Source: Ga0077527 sp964486865
GTDB taxonomy: Bacteria > Pseudomonadota > Gammaproteobacteria > Burkholderiales > SG8-41
Assembly (NCBI GenBank): GCA_964486865.1
Contig: CAZAOZ010000018.1
Span: 1 to 58,331 of the forward strand
Length of the DNA: 58,331 bases
Direction: 5' to 3'
The notes beneath the pieces were generated by a model. It was not told the origin of the DNA and did no database searches. It saw only the letters and a list, made by a program, of their open reading frames with translations. Position numbers and translations under genes: made by a program. Numbering within the stretch: position 1 is the first letter of the stretch; each line of letters opens with the position of its first letter. Of this stretch, positions 49,060-57,408 are shown piece by piece.

Positions 49060-51660
49060 TCAGGCCGCTGCAGCCGTGGCCTGCGCCTTGTCGAAAGTCA
49101 TGCCGCCTTTTTTCACATCGACGCGGATCACGTCTTTCGGCCCGAAGCGGCCTTCGAGGATCTGCTTGGACAGCGGATTTTCAATCTGCGACTGGATGGC
49201 GCGTTTCAGCGGCCGCGCGCCATAGACCGGATCGAAACCGGCGGCAGCAATTTCCTTCAGCGCGGCTTCGCTGACCTCTATTTTCATTTCCATCTGCGCC
49301 AGACGTTTTTCCAGGAACCCTAGCTGGATGCGTGCAATCGACTTGATGTGTTTCTCGTCGAGCGCGTGGAACACCACGATCTCATCAATGCGATTGATGA
49401 ACTCGGGGCGGAACTGGGTCTTGACCTCGCCCAGCACCGCCAGCTTGATGACCTGATAATCGTCACCCTGCATGCCCTGGATCATCTGCGAGCCGAGATT
49501 GGAAGTCATCACGATGACCGTGTTCTTGAAATCCACCGTGCGGCCGTGACCATCGGTCATGCGCCCGTCGTCCAGCACCTGCAGCAGCACATTGAACACG
49601 TCGGGATGCGCCTTCTCGATTTCGTCGAGCAGGATCACCGAATACGGCTTGCGGCGGACTGCTTCCGTCAGGTAGCCGCCTTCCTCGTAACCCACGTAAC
49701 CGGGCGGCGCGCCGATCAGCCGCGATACCGAATGTTTTTCCATGAATTCCGACATGTCGATGCGGATCAGGTGGTCTTCGGCGTCGAACATGAATTCGGC
49801 CAGCGCCTTGCACAGTTCGGTTTTGCCGACACCCGTCGGCCCGAGGAACAGGAACGAGCCATAGGGCCGCTTCGGGTCACCAAGGCCCGCGCGCGAACGG
49901 CGGATGGCATCGGACACCAGCCGCACCGCCTCGTCCTGACCGACCACGCGCCCGTGCAGCCGCTCTTCCATTTTCAGCAGCTTGTCGCGCTCGCCCTGCA
50001 TCATTTTCGATACCGGAATGCCGGTGGCGCGCGACACCACCTCGGCAATTTCTTCGGTGCCGACATGGGTGCGCAGCAGCTTGTGTTTTGCCGGTGCCGC
50101 GCCGCTGGTTTCAGCCTGTTTCAACTGCGCTTCCAGTTGCGGCAGCTTGCCGTATTGCAGCTCCGCCACCTTGTCCAGCTTGCCGGCACGCTGCAGCTTG
50201 ACGATGTCGGCGCGCACGCGCTCGATCTCTTCCTTGATATGCGCGCTGCCCTGCACCTGCGCCTTCTCGGATTTCCAGATATCCTCTAGATCCGTATATT
50301 CGCGGCTCAGCGACCTGATTTCATCCTCAAGCAATGCCAGCCGTTTCTTTGAAGCCTCATCTTTCTCTTTCTTGATGGCTTCGCGCTCGATTTTCAGCTG
50401 GATCAGCCGGCGGTCGAGTTTGTCCATGGATTCCGGCTTGGAATCGATTTCCATCTTGACGCGCGAGGCCGCTTCGTCGATCAGGTCGATGGCCTTGTCC
50501 GGCAGAAAACGATCGGTGATGTAGCGGTGCGACAGCTCGGCGGCCGCGACTATGGCCGGGTCGGTAATCTCGACGCCGTGGTGCAGTTCGTATTTTTCCT
50601 GCAGCCCGCGCAGGATGGCGATGGTCGCCTCCACTGACGGCTCATCGACCAGCACTTTCTGGAAGCGGCGCTCCAACGCGGCGTCTTTCTCGATGTATTT
50701 GCGGTACTCGTCGAGCGTGGTCGCGCCCACGCAGTGCAGTTCGCCGCGCGCCAGCGCCGGCTTCAGCATGTTGCCGGCGTCGATGGCGCCTTCGGCCTTG
50801 CCGGCGCCGACCATGGTATGCAGTTCGTCGATGAACACGATGGTCTGCCCGGCATCCTGCGAAATTTCCTTGAGCACGGACTTCAGACGCTCTTCGAATT
50901 CGCCGCGATATTTCGCGCCGGCCAGCAGTGACGCCATGTCCAGTGACAGCACGCGCTTGTTCTTCAGCGTCTCCGGCACTTCACCGTTGACAATACGCTG
51001 GGCAAGGCCTTCGACGATGGCCGTCTTGCCCACGCCGGGTTCGCCGATCAGCACCGGGTTATTTTTGGTGCGGCGTTGAAGAATCTGGATGACGCGGCGG
51101 ATTTCGTCGTCGCGGCCGATCACCGGATCCAGTTTTCCGGAACGTGCCCGCTCGGTCAGATCCAGCGTGTATTTTTTCAATGCTTCGCGGCTGCCCTCGG
51201 CTTCAGGATTGCCGACGGATTCACCGCCGCGCAGATCATTGACCGCTTGCTCGATATGGGCGCGATCGCCACCATGCTGTTTCAGCAATCGCCCCGTTTC
51301 GCCCTTGTCCTGCGTCAGCGCCAGCAGGAACATCTCAGAGGCGATGTACTGGTCGCCCCGCTTCTGCGCTTCCTTGTCGGTCAGATTCAGCAGATTGCCC
51401 AGATCGCGGGAAACCGTTACCTCGCCGCCGGTGCCCTCGACCTTGGGCAGGCGTTCCAGCGCGGCCTTCAATGCCCCGCGCAGTGCGGCGACATTGACGC
51501 CTGCGCGCTGCAGCAATGAATTGGTGCCGCCATCCTGCTGATTGATCAAAGCCTGCAGCAGGTGCTGCGGCTCTATATAGGCATGGTCGCCGCCGACCGC
51601 CGCACTTTGCGCGTCAGCAAACGCCTGCTGGAATTTGGTGGTGAACTTGTCGAAACGCAT
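49060..51660 (-). CDS. clpB: ClpB disaggregase
   Basis: An 866-residue Hsp100 AAA+ chaperone. It has the Clp N-domain (residues 1-150), NBD1 with GEPGVGKT and FIDELHTMVGAG, a middle coiled-coil domain (about 410-520), NBD2 with GPTGVGKTELCKALAE and LLDEIEKAHPD, and a C-terminal small domain. The middle domain separates it from ClpA/ClpC. It dissolves aggregates with DnaK. A sigma-32 promoter precedes it, and it is monocistronic. Confidence 0.98.
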   Translation of the reverse strand: MRFDKFTTKFQQAFADAQSAAVGGDHAYIEPQHLLQALINQQDGGTNSLLQRAGVNVAALRGALKAALERLPKVEGTGGEVTVSRDLGNLLNLTDKEAQKRGDQYIASEMFLLALTQDKGETGRLLKQHGGDRAHIEQAVNDLRGGESVGNPEAEGSREALKKYTLDLTERARSGKLDPVIGRDDEIRRVIQILQRRTKNNPVLIGEPGVGKTAIVEGLAQRIVNGEVPETLKNKRVLSLDMASLLAGAKYRGEFEERLKSVLKEISQDAGQTIVFIDELHTMVGAGKAEGAIDAGNMLKPALARGELHCVGATTLDEYRKYIEKDAALERRFQKVLVDEPSVEATIAILRGLQEKYELHHGVEITDPAIVAAAELSHRYITDRFLPDKAIDLIDEAASRVKMEIDSKPESMDKLDRRLIQLKIEREAIKKEKDEASKKRLALLEDEIRSLSREYTDLEDIWKSEKAQVQGSAHIKEEIERVRADIVKLQRAGKLDKVAELQYGKLPQLEAQLKQAETSGAAPAKHKLLRTHVGTEEIAEVVSRATGIPVSKMMQGERDKLLKMEERLHGRVVGQDEAVRLVSDAIRRSRAGLGDPKRPYGSFLFLGPTGVGKTELCKALAEFMFDAEDHLIRIDMSEFMEKHSVSRLIGAPPGYVGYEEGGYLTEAVRRKPYSVILLDEIEKAHPDVFNVLLQVLDDGRMTDGHGRTVDFKNTVIVMTSNLGSQMIQGMQGDDYQVIKLAVLGEVKTQFRPEFINRIDEIVVFHALDEKHIKSIARIQLGFLEKRLAQMEMKIEVSEAALKEIAAAGFDPVYGARPLKRAIQSQIENPLSKQILEGRFGPKDVIRVDVKKGGMTFDKAQATAAAA

Positions 51661-51695
51661 TGGAACCCCGTCGCCGGTAAATCAGGATACTCATG

Positions 51696-51725
51696 AGATG
51701 GGGCACGCCGCGGGGGATTTCAATG
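51696..51725 (-). promoter_or_regulatory. Sigma-32 heat-shock promoter of clpB
   Basis: Minus strand CATTGAAA, 14-bp spacer, CCCCATCT, against the E. coli RpoH consensus CTTGAAA-N13-15-CCCCATNT. The -10 lies 36 bp before the ATG. Confidence 0.88.
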
Positions 51726-51768
51726 TGCAGCCGGGGAACATTGCAGGGGCTGATAAAATAATCAATAA

Positions 51769-51781
51769 AAACAACTGGTTA
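51769..51781 (+). repeat. Dispersed AT-rich motif, copy 11
   Basis: AAACAACTGGTTA preceded by ATCAATAA, between clpB and the SRPBCC gene. One of the clearest copies. Confidence 0.55.
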
Positions 51782-51840
51782 TAAACATGCTTTCCATAAT
51801 GCCGCGCCCGGCCGGCACCGCGGATTGCCGGTGCGCCAGG

Positions 51841-52449
51841 TCATTCCGCGAATTCGATCCAGTAAATTGCCGCACCGAGCAGGATCAACACCATCTCCGC
51901 TGCCGCCAGTATCACCAGCATGTAGGCGATCCGCCGGGAACGCGGCGTCATCGGCAGCCACAACCGCCGCATGTACCAGCGCCACAACCAGAAACGCCCC
52001 CAGCGCTGCTCGTGCCGCAGATACTCGTGCAGCGCCCAGCCCCATGCATTGAGGCTTTTGTCCACTTCGCCGATGCGCTGCGCACGCTCTGCTTCCGGCA
52101 ATCGTGAATATTCGTCAGTGATGGTCATCCGGCTGCCTGCCGCCGCCGGCTCCAGAACAAAGCGGGTACGCGCCTTGATGCCGTCGCCGTACACCACGGA
52201 AAACCCGTCTGGCGACGCGCGCTCTATGCGCATATCGAGCACGACCGTCTGCTGATTGCTCAGATTGCGGAACTTCGCGTGACAGCGGTCGGCGCCGTCA
52301 CGCTGCCATGCCTGGAATTCAAGGTAGGGATTGATGCGGAACAGGCGCTCGATGTCGGTGCAGAACCCGCGCAGCGCCGGCAGGCTCAGCGGCGTATCGA
52401 CGATCACCCACGACGCGTCGCGGGTGATATCGGCGGGCGCCTGGCTCAT
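51841..52449 (-). CDS. SRPBCC (START-like) protein with C-terminal membrane helix
   Basis: A 202-residue protein. Residues 1-145 read as a SRPBCC-type lipid/ligand fold (WVIVDTPLSLPALRGFCTDI at the N-terminus; RMTITDEYSRLPEAERAQRI late). Then come a Trp/Arg-rich amphipathic stretch (RWGRFWLWRWYMRRLW) and one hydrophobic helix (about 173-198), so it is probably anchored at the inner membrane with the domain in the cytoplasm. The ATG overlaps the uspA stop as ATGA. Function unknown; it is the last gene of the YeiH-like operon. Confidence 0.75.
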   Translation of the reverse strand: MSQAPADITRDASWVIVDTPLSLPALRGFCTDIERLFRINPYLEFQAWQRDGADRCHAKFRNLSNQQTVVLDMRIERASPDGFSVVYGDGIKARTRFVLEPAAAGSRMTITDEYSRLPEAERAQRIGEVDKSLNAWGWALHEYLRHEQRWGRFWLWRWYMRRLWLPMTPRSRRIAYMLVILAAAEMVLILLGAAIYWIEFAE

Positions 52450-52910
52450 CGCGGACAGGGGATGATCATCAGCGGCGCCGCCAGCACGCCGACCAGCTTC
52501 TCTGGATACATGCGCGAGCGCAAACCGGTTACGCCTTTCGGGCGCGGCGCGCCAATCACGATCAGATCCGGCTTGATCAGGCGGCTGTGCTCGATCAGGC
52601 AATCGACCGGCTTGCCGAACATCATCCGGAATTCATAGTTGATATTCTGCGCCAATGCATCCTGCCGTATGCGGTCGATATGCGATTGAACCTCGCGCTG
52701 CAGTTGCAGTTCGACATGCTTGCCGTAGGTCTCGCGGGTCGATGCATTGTTGAGCCAGTCGTCCCCCATCATGCCCCGCCAGAAATCGGGAACCACGATC
52801 AGGTGCGACAGCCGTCCTCCCGCCCGGCACAGCGCGAAAGCGGCACGTTCGGCCGCCCGGGCTCCCGGCGTGTCATGGCTGGCAATCAGGATGTTGGAGA
52901 ATTCAGTCAT
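52446..52910 (-). CDS. Universal stress protein (UspA family)
   Basis: A 154-residue UspA fold: ILIASHDTPGARAAERAAFA at the N-terminus and PDLIVIGAPRPKGVTGLRSR toward the end. The latter resembles the ATP-type GxxG-x9-G(S/T) region but is altered (GAPRPKG). The final PLMIIPCPR is the usual last strand. ATP binding is uncertain. It overlaps the SRPBCC gene by 4 bp and lies 67 bp after the 40-residue membrane protein, suggesting stress control of the preceding permease. Confidence 0.85.
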   Translation of the reverse strand: MTEFSNILIASHDTPGARAAERAAFALCRAGGRLSHLIVVPDFWRGMMGDDWLNNASTRETYGKHVELQLQREVQSHIDRIRQDALAQNINYEFRMMFGKPVDCLIEHSRLIKPDLIVIGAPRPKGVTGLRSRMYPEKLVGVLAAPLMIIPCPR

Positions 52911-52977
52911 AACAGGCAAAAAAATCCCGGTGGCCGCGCATCTGCGGCATCACCGGGAAGCGTATCCGGCTGCAGTG

Positions 52978-53100
52978 TCAGACGTACAGATAAACCAGCA
53001 GCGCAATCACCAGCGACACGATCAGTGCCACCAGATCCTCGTGACGGTCGGTTCCGAATATGGTCAGTGCCGTGCCGCGGTCGAATTTGTCTTCAGCCAT
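52978..53100 (-). CDS. 40-residue single-span membrane protein, partner of the YeiH-like permease
   Basis: A short frame: a polar N-terminus MAEDKFDRGTALTIFGTDRH, then one hydrophobic helix (about 22-40) ending LLVYLYV. A strong Shine-Dalgarno (GAGGAGG) overlaps the permease stop codon and lies 8 nt before this ATG, so translation is almost certainly coupled. The gene is 13 bp after the permease and on the same transcript. I do not recognise a family; a small regulatory or stabilising subunit is the natural inference. Confidence 0.7.
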   Translation of the reverse strand: MAEDKFDRGTALTIFGTDRHEDLVALIVSLVIALLVYLYV

Positions 53101-53113
53101 TTTTGCACCCTCC

Positions 53114-54700
53114 TCAGATAGTCTCGTGGACAAACAGCATCACCACGATCAGTGAACCCACGGCCTTGATCACGCCGACGATGCTGCCGATCACCAGCGG
53201 CTGTCCGCCCGCCTGCTTGATCGACGACATCGTGATCTGCATGCCGAGACCGACCAGCCCGAAAGTGAAGAACCACGCGATCAGGTCGCGGAACATCGCG
53301 ATCTTGGCCGCGGTATGGCGCACAGCGCGGTGCGCCTTGACCAGTACCGCGCTGCCCTCCTTCGACATGATCTTGGCGTTGACCACGCCGCGCAGCGTGT
53401 CGTCATCCTCGATCGACATCAGCTTCTTGTTCTCGATCAGCCGCTGCAGCGCAGCCTTCTGGTCATCGCGCTTGATCTTCACCGCGTCCTTCTTCAGCAA
53501 CTCAAGATCGGCGTCTTTCAGGTAATTGTTGGTCTCCTTGCCCGAGCGGTCCTTCTTGAGCATCACCTTGTCGCTGTTATCGAAATATGAGCCCTGATAG
53601 TGCCGTGCCGGCGCAAATATTCCGGTCGAGGACAGCAGGAACATGATGATGAAGCCGATCACGAACACGGGAAACTTGCTGATGATGACGTGGCCGATAT
53701 CGACCTTCTGGGCGCCGACTTCGCGCTTTACGTACCAGATCGCGAGCCACAGCACGATGATCGGCAGGAACAGCACGCGCGTGATGTTGAAGATTTCAGC
53801 GACCTTCAGCGTCTCGATGCCGGTAGGCTGGAATGCGAGCGCCGCGCCGGCGACCTGCGCCGAATTGAGAATGCCCGTGCCGGCCCATGCACCGAACGTG
53901 ATGTAGCCCATGCCGAGCGCCTTGCCGACGATCGGGAACGCAAACATGCAGATCACGCCAAACAGCAGGATGGTGCCTATGGTGTAGGCGATTTCGGTCG
54001 ATTTGGCCTGCACCACCGGCGCCGCGGCGACCGCAGCCGACACACCGCACACGCCGACGCCCGCGGACAGTACGCCGGTCATCGAGTTCGGCAGATTGCG
54101 CCTTGCCCCCCACCACAGCACGAGTCCGACCGAGCCCAGCACGAATATGCCGATCAGCACGATCGACAGTTTTCCCAGTTGCTGCAGTTCGGCAAAACTG
54201 TAGAGGGTGCCGAGCAGAATCACGCCGGTCTTGAGACCGAGCCGCGACAGGCGTACGCCGTTTTCAGCCCAGGCCGGTACCTTGAACACGTTGACGATGA
54301 TGATACCCGCAAGGATGCCCATGACCACGTAATTGAGGTTCATCACGCTGGCGAAGTTGAATCCGAGCGCCGGTTGCGCCGCGCGGCCCCACTGCGACAT
54401 CTGCGGATCGAGCCCCCATTTGACAATGAAGGCAACCAGCATGATGAAGGTGACGCCGCCGATGGTGGACAGGTAATAATCGACGTGACCCTCAGCTGTT
54501 TTCGCGAGCAGTTGCCACAGCCCGATCAGGATCGCGATGCCGCCGAAGGTATACCCCAGCGTCAGCATCTCGCCAACGTGGCGGCCTGTGCCGAGATATT
54601 TGATCATCGCCGCGAGAGTGCCGTTTTGCACAAAATATGCGTAGGCGACCATGATGATGCCCATGATCAACGTCCATGGCGTCCGCTGTGTATAGACCAT
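53114..54700 (-). CDS. YeiH-like (putative sulfate exporter family) permease with large hydrophilic insert
   Basis: A 528-residue membrane protein. The core resembles the YeiH/UPF0324 family: GLKTGVILLGTLYSF, LSAGVGVCGVSAAVAAAPVV, AYTIGTILLFGVICMFAFP and GAWAGTGILNSAQVAGAAL. Family members are usually about 350 residues. Here there are extra N-terminal helices and a charged segment of about 104 residues (about 363-466, rich in Lys/Asp, e.g. LKDADLELLKKDAVKIKRDD) between the last helices. The ATG at 54700 follows GGAGGGG by 5 nt. The substrate is unproven. Confidence 0.82.
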   Translation of the reverse strand: MVYTQRTPWTLIMGIIMVAYAYFVQNGTLAAMIKYLGTGRHVGEMLTLGYTFGGIAILIGLWQLLAKTAEGHVDYYLSTIGGVTFIMLVAFIVKWGLDPQMSQWGRAAQPALGFNFASVMNLNYVVMGILAGIIIVNVFKVPAWAENGVRLSRLGLKTGVILLGTLYSFAELQQLGKLSIVLIGIFVLGSVGLVLWWGARRNLPNSMTGVLSAGVGVCGVSAAVAAAPVVQAKSTEIAYTIGTILLFGVICMFAFPIVGKALGMGYITFGAWAGTGILNSAQVAGAALAFQPTGIETLKVAEIFNITRVLFLPIIVLWLAIWYVKREVGAQKVDIGHVIISKFPVFVIGFIIMFLLSSTGIFAPARHYQGSYFDNSDKVMLKKDRSGKETNNYLKDADLELLKKDAVKIKRDDQKAALQRLIENKKLMSIEDDDTLRGVVNAKIMSKEGSAVLVKAHRAVRHTAAKIAMFRDLIAWFFTFGLVGLGMQITMSSIKQAGGQPLVIGSIVGVIKAVGSLIVVMLFVHETI

Positions 54701-54889
54701 GTTCCCCTCCTTAGTGAATGGTTGCCATAAAAACCATTGCACCGGGCATCAAGCAAAGTGATGGCCGGTCTGCCCATGCTGATCTTGTTATTGGCGAAAC
54801 CGCCGCATGAGCATCCGGCGCCTCCCGCCTTTGCTACAACCTAGCTTGTCGCATGTCCGCGTGGAACATGTTTTTTTATCGCTTTGTGG

Positions 54890-54918
54890 CTTTTAGCTGC
54901 AAATGTCAGCTTTGTCAA
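54890..54918 (-). promoter_or_regulatory. Possible promoter of the YeiH-like operon
   Basis: Minus strand TTGACA, 17-bp spacer, TAAAAG. The -35 is perfect and the -10 is 4 of 6. It would give a leader of about 180 nt. Confidence 0.45.
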
Positions 54919-54940
54919 ACCCCGGTGTTGCCGGTTGCCC

Positions 54941-56458
54941 TCACATCGCGACAGCGCCGTGGGCATCCTTTCCGGCCGGCCGGACCCCGGGTACCGGATA
55001 GGGGTGCAGCATGTTGAATGCAATGCTCCGGTTGGCGCTTTGCACAATGCGCACATGCTCACGTTTCAGTTCCCGCGCATGACGGCAGCCGCAGGCGTGG
55101 GCAATCATGTCGATTTCCTTGTTCATGTTCCTGCAGTAATTGGCCACACGCAGATATTTTTCCGCCACGACCAGGCCGCGCTGCAGGCGCTTGTTGTGGG
55201 TAGTGACGCCTGTCGGGCAGGTATTCTGGTGGCAGCGCAGCGCCTGGATGCAGCCCAGTGCAAACATGAAACCGCGGGCGGTGTTGACAAAATCCGCACC
55301 CACGCACAGCGCCCAGGCCGCGCGCGCCGAATTCACCAGTTTGCCGGCGGCAACGACGCGCACCCGGTCGCGCAGGTCGGCCTGGATCAGCGCATCGACA
55401 ACCCGCGGCAAGGCTTCGGCGATCGGCAGCGCCATGTGATCCATCAGCGTCTGCGGCGCCGCACCGGTGCCGCCTTCGCCGCCGTCGATGGCGATGAAAT
55501 CCGGCGCAAATTCGCGGCCGCGGCGCAAAATGGCGTCGCACATGTCGTTCATGAAAGCCCAGCCGCCGATGGCCGTTTTGACGCCCACCGGCCGTCCGGT
55601 CAGGTTGCGGATATAGGCGATCTTGTCGAGCAGATCATCGACGTTGGCAATGTCCCGGTGCCGGTTGGGGCTGATCGAATCCTTGCCGACGGGTATGCCG
55701 CGGATGCGGGCAATTTCCTCGGTAACCTTTTCGCCAGGCAGCACCCCGCCCTTGCCCGGTTTGGCGCCCTGGGAGAGCTTGATTTCGAAGGCCTTGACGT
55801 GCTTTGCCAGTTCCCTGGCTTTTTGCGGGGAAAAACTGCCGTCATGTTCACGGATGCCGTACTTGGCGGTACCGATCTGCATGATGATGTCGCAGCCGCC
55901 GCTCAGGTGATGCGGCGACAGGCCGCCTTCGCCGGTGTCCATCCAGCACCCGGCGGCGGCCGCGCCGCGCGACAGCGCCTCGACCGCGGGTTGTGAAATC
56001 GCGCCAAAACTCATGCCGCTGACGTTGACGATGGATTTTGCTTCGAACGGCTGCTCGCAAAACCCGTTGCCGATCAGCACCGAAGGCGTCGGCAGCCGGT
56101 CTTCCTCCAGCACCGGATACGGGTGATTGACAAAAATGATCGACCCCGGCGCGTTCAGGTCATTGGTGGAGCCGAAGCCGATGATGCCGCCCTCGTTCTT
56201 GGCCTCCTTGTAAATCCAGCCGCGCGTGGCGCGATTGAACGGCATCTCCTCGCGGTCATTGGAGAAAAAATACTGGCGGAAATACTCGCCGAGATCCTCA
56301 AAGAAAAAGCGCAGCCGCCCGATCAGCGGATAATTGCGCAGAACCGTGTGCTTTTTCTGGGTGACATCCTGGATGATCATGAAAATCAGCCAGCCGACCA
56401 CCACAAACCCGAGCATCGTGCCGATGCCGTACGACAACACGCTCATGATCTCAGCCAT
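54941..56458 (-). CDS. FMN-binding glutamate synthase-family protein, membrane-anchored
   Basis: A 505-residue protein with an N-terminal membrane helix (about 10-30) and a GltS FMN/Fe-S barrel from about residue 115. It has GMSFGAISQPAVEALSRGAA, IDGGEGGTGAAPQTLMDHMA and the 3Fe-4S cluster loop with cysteines in LGCIQALRCHQNTCPTGV. There is no glutamine amidotransferase domain, so it is not a complete glutamate synthase; this stand-alone type is widespread and its substrate is unclear. It is divergent from nadC across 65 bp. Confidence 0.9.
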   Translation of the reverse strand: MAEIMSVLSYGIGTMLGFVVVGWLIFMIIQDVTQKKHTVLRNYPLIGRLRFFFEDLGEYFRQYFFSNDREEMPFNRATRGWIYKEAKNEGGIIGFGSTNDLNAPGSIIFVNHPYPVLEEDRLPTPSVLIGNGFCEQPFEAKSIVNVSGMSFGAISQPAVEALSRGAAAAGCWMDTGEGGLSPHHLSGGCDIIMQIGTAKYGIREHDGSFSPQKARELAKHVKAFEIKLSQGAKPGKGGVLPGEKVTEEIARIRGIPVGKDSISPNRHRDIANVDDLLDKIAYIRNLTGRPVGVKTAIGGWAFMNDMCDAILRRGREFAPDFIAIDGGEGGTGAAPQTLMDHMALPIAEALPRVVDALIQADLRDRVRVVAAGKLVNSARAAWALCVGADFVNTARGFMFALGCIQALRCHQNTCPTGVTTHNKRLQRGLVVAEKYLRVANYCRNMNKEIDMIAHACGCRHARELKREHVRIVQSANRSIAFNMLHPYPVPGVRPAGKDAHGAVAM

Positions 56459-56523
56459 GCAATGCTCCCCCGGACATCCGGTCAGACTCGGTTAGAATTA
56501 TCGTTCCACTATAGAACAAACAC

Positions 56524-57387
56524 ATGAACTTGGCATCCGCGAATTTAACGTCCGCAATTGAACGCAATGTCGCTGCCGCGCTGGCCGAGGACGTCGGCAG
56601 CGGCGACCTGACGGCGCAGCTGGTGCCGGATGTGCCGGACGCGCAGGCCGTGGTGATCTCCCGGCAGCAAGCCGTACTGTGCGGCACCGCGTGGTTCGAC
56701 GCCTGCGTGCTGAAGCTGGATCCGCACGCGCGCCTGCGCTGGCATGCACACGACGGCGACCGGGTGGCGCCCGCCGCGCGCCTGTGTGAAATTACCGGCT
56801 CATCGCGCGCATTGCTGACCGCCGAGCGCATTGCGCTCAATTTTCTGCAACTGCTGTCGGCGACAGCGACCGTGACCCGGCAGTATGTGGATGCCGTTCA
56901 GGGCACCCGCGCGGCCATTCTCGACACCCGCAAGACACTGCCCGGCCTCCGGGTTGCGCAAAAATACGCCGTCACCACGGGCGGCGGCATGAACCACCGC
57001 ATGGGGCTGTGGGACGCGATTCTGATCAAGGAAAACCACATCGCGGCGGCAGGCGGCATACGCCCTGCGCTGGCTGCGGCGACGGCGCTGGCGGCGCAGG
57101 CGCAGTGGGTGCAGGTTGAAGTGGAAACGCCGGAGCAACTGCAGGAAGCGGTCGCTGCCGGCGCAAAAATGATTTTGCTGGACAACATGACGCTGGAGCA
57201 GATGCGCGCAGCCGTGGCCTGGACCGCTGGACGTGCGCAACTGGAAGCGTCCGGCGGCATCACCCTGGAAAACGTGCTCGCCATCGCCGAAACCGGCGTG
57301 GACCGCATCTCGATCGGCGCGCTGACCAAGGATGTGGCCGCGGTCGATCTGTCGATGCGCATCATGCCGCGCAGCAATAAACAGTAA
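56524..57387 (+). CDS. nadC: Nicotinate-nucleotide pyrophosphorylase (carboxylating)
   Basis: A 287-residue quinolinate phosphoribosyltransferase for NAD synthesis. EDVGSGDLTA, the catalytic-site DTRKTLPGLRVAQKYAV, GGGMNHRMGLWDAILIKENH, VEVETPEQL, LLDNM and EASGGITLENV are all conserved. The length is typical. The 3' end lies 21 bp from the convergent thrC end, in an AT-rich spacer with no hairpin. Confidence 0.97.
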   Translation: MNLASANLTSAIERNVAAALAEDVGSGDLTAQLVPDVPDAQAVVISRQQAVLCGTAWFDACVLKLDPHARLRWHAHDGDRVAPAARLCEITGSSRALLTAERIALNFLQLLSATATVTRQYVDAVQGTRAAILDTRKTLPGLRVAQKYAVTTGGGMNHRMGLWDAILIKENHIAAAGGIRPALAAATALAAQAQWVQVEVETPEQLQEAVAAGAKMILLDNMTLEQMRAAVAWTAGRAQLEASGGITLENVLAIAETGVDRISIGALTKDVAAVDLSMRIMPRSNKQ

Positions 57388-57408
57388 GTATTTTTTTATT
57401 GAATTATT

